6,590 nt of DNA from Thiomargarita sp. (lineage in GTDB: Bacteria; Pseudomonadota; Gammaproteobacteria; Beggiatoales; Beggiatoaceae), in contig JAUXCJ010000063.1 of the NCBI GenBank assembly GCA_030618965.1, forward strand, positions 1 through 6,590. Direction: 5' to 3'. The position numbers were made by a program, and so were the translations under genes. Positions 5,847-6,590 of this stretch are shown piece by piece (the first letter of the stretch is position 1; every line of letters starts with the position of its first letter). Under the pieces are notes generated by a model. The model did no database searches. It saw only the letters and a list, made by a program, of their open reading frames with translations, and was not told where the DNA came from.

Positions 5847-6539
5847 ATGAGAAGACAACGCTCCGATGTACTCCGTCAAAACCTAGCCCGAGAAGCAGCT
5901 CGTTTGATGTACGAAGAAGGCGTGGATCAATATTTAGATGCAAAATATATCGCTGCTAAACGTCTACTTGGGCGCGGCGGAGATAAAAAAATGCGCTATC
6001 GCCCCAAAGATTTACCCTCTAATGGTGAAATACAAGCAGCACTACGAACACTTGTCCAATTCACTGAGGGCGAATTGAGTCAGCAACGCCTATTTGCCAT
6101 GCGAGTAATCGCGCTTGAAACAATGAAGGCACTGGCAGATTTTAAACCTAGATTGATTGGTTCGGTGAGTACTGGGCATGTGCGCTATGGCAGCGATATT
6201 GATTTGCATGTATTTACTGATAATATTGAAGAAATTGAGTCCTATCTTGATCAACTTGGCTGGAAATTCAAAACTAAACAAGTAACAATTCATGTTGGTG
6301 GAAAATATAAAGACTATACTCATATTTATTATGAGCGCATTTTTCCGATTGAATTATCTGTTTATTCAAATGAAGAAAGTCGAGTCAGGCAGCGTAGTAG
6401 TACTGATGGTAAGCCTATTGTGCGTCTCAAAGTAAAAGCATTAGAAAAATTAATGGCTGAAGAGCATTCTGAGGAATGGAATATTTATCTTGAAACTGGT
6501 GAAATTATAGGACTTGAGAATTTTCAAGATGAAATGTGA
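5847..6539 (+). CDS. Nucleotidyltransferase-fold protein of unknown function
   Basis: The 230-residue protein has a pol-beta-type nucleotidyltransferase core: GSVSTGHVRYGSDIDL (105-120) gives the GS-x10-DxD pattern, with G105, S106, D117 and D119. The likely third acidic residue is E169 in FPIELSVY, a Glu where many members have Asp. The N-terminal 85 residues are charged and probably helical (AREAARLMYEEGVDQYLDAK, then LPSNGEIQAALRTL). I think this N-terminus recurs in uncharacterised proteobacterial proteins, but cannot name the family. I chose the ATG at 5847. The open frame runs upstream to 5682, but that part lies inside the HD gene, and no ATG, GTG or TTG lies in frame between the HD stop and 5847. 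No Shine-Dalgarno is visible, which suggests coupling to the HD gene 26 bp upstream. The target (tRNA, small molecule or protein) is unknown. Confidence 0.8.
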   Translation: MRRQRSDVLRQNLAREAARLMYEEGVDQYLDAKYIAAKRLLGRGGDKKMRYRPKDLPSNGEIQAALRTLVQFTEGELSQQRLFAMRVIALETMKALADFKPRLIGSVSTGHVRYGSDIDLHVFTDNIEEIESYLDQLGWKFKTKQVTIHVGGKYKDYTHIYYERIFPIELSVYSNEESRVRQRSSTDGKPIVRLKVKALEKLMAEEHSEEWNIYLETGEIIGLENFQDEM

Positions 6540-6555
6540 TTTAATTGAAATTTCT

Positions 6556-6590
6556 CCCGCCCCCTAGCCCCCTCCCGCTGGGCGGGGGGA
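6556..6590. repeat. G+C-rich hairpin repeat downstream of the nucleotidyltransferase gene, cut by the window end
   Basis: A C-rich then G-rich stretch begins 16 bp after the stop at 6539, in sharp contrast to the AT-rich DNA before it. The arms cctcccgc (6571-6578) and gcgggggg (6582-6589, with one G-T pair) form a stem around a three-base loop. An alternative pairing joins cccgccc (6556-6562) to gggcggg (6580-6586). It may act as a transcription terminator, or be the start of a tandem or dispersed repeat that continues outside the window. Whether a T-run follows cannot be seen. Confidence 0.55.

Noticed and set aside
5847..6539. The nucleotidyltransferase as a minimal MNT toxin-antitoxin partner
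   Set aside because: It is much larger than typical MNT proteins, and its neighbour is an HD-domain protein without the HEPN RxxxxH signature.
1..6590. CRISPR array, tRNA, rRNA or insertion-sequence transposase
   Set aside because: No regularly spaced repeats, cloverleaf-like segments or transposase motifs were seen on either strand.

Overview
The window is a compact chromosomal stretch from a Gram-negative bacterium. The proteins (GluRS, FolB, FolK, DppB/DppC) have a gammaproteobacterial look. FolB aligns without gaps to the E. coli enzyme as I remember it, and all its catalytic positions are kept. Moderately AT-rich codon use, an exported SUMF1-domain protein and several short palindromic intergenic repeats remind me of filamentous sulfur bacteria (Beggiatoa/Thiothrix relatives). 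That placement is inference from memory, not a result.

Layout. (1) 65-1444, plus strand: gltX, glutamyl-tRNA synthetase. (2) 1441-2278, minus strand: folB followed by overlapping folK, two consecutive steps of folate synthesis. folK converges on gltX, and the two stop codons interlock in a TTAA at the centre of a 19-bp palindrome. (3) 2334-3290, minus: a secreted SUMF1/FGE-fold protein that lacks the catalytic cysteines of true formylglycine-generating enzymes. (4) 3373-5089, minus: dppB and dppC, the two membrane subunits of a peptide/nickel-type ABC importer. They are translationally coupled, and no binding protein or ATPase gene is in the window. (5) 5305-6539, plus strand: a stand-alone HD-domain phosphohydrolase-like protein, then a nucleotidyltransferase-fold protein 26 bp downstream, a likely two-gene operon of unknown function.

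Non-coding DNA is limited to five short gaps (1-64, 2279-2333, 3291-3372, 5090-5304, 6540-6590), and each holds something. There are two copies of one palindromic repeat (2301-2325 and 5196-5223), which bracket the dppB-dppC-SUMF1 block. A strong 15-bp hairpin lies between dppC and the SUMF1 gene, a 12-bp tandem duplication doubles the SUMF1 ribosome-binding site, and a G+C-rich hairpin repeat runs off the right end. No tRNA, rRNA, CRISPR array or transposase gene was seen.

Most of the window is ordinary housekeeping and transport. The parts most worth a second look are the HD + nucleotidyltransferase pair, the cysteine-less SUMF1 protein, and the repeat family whose two copies frame the transporter block.
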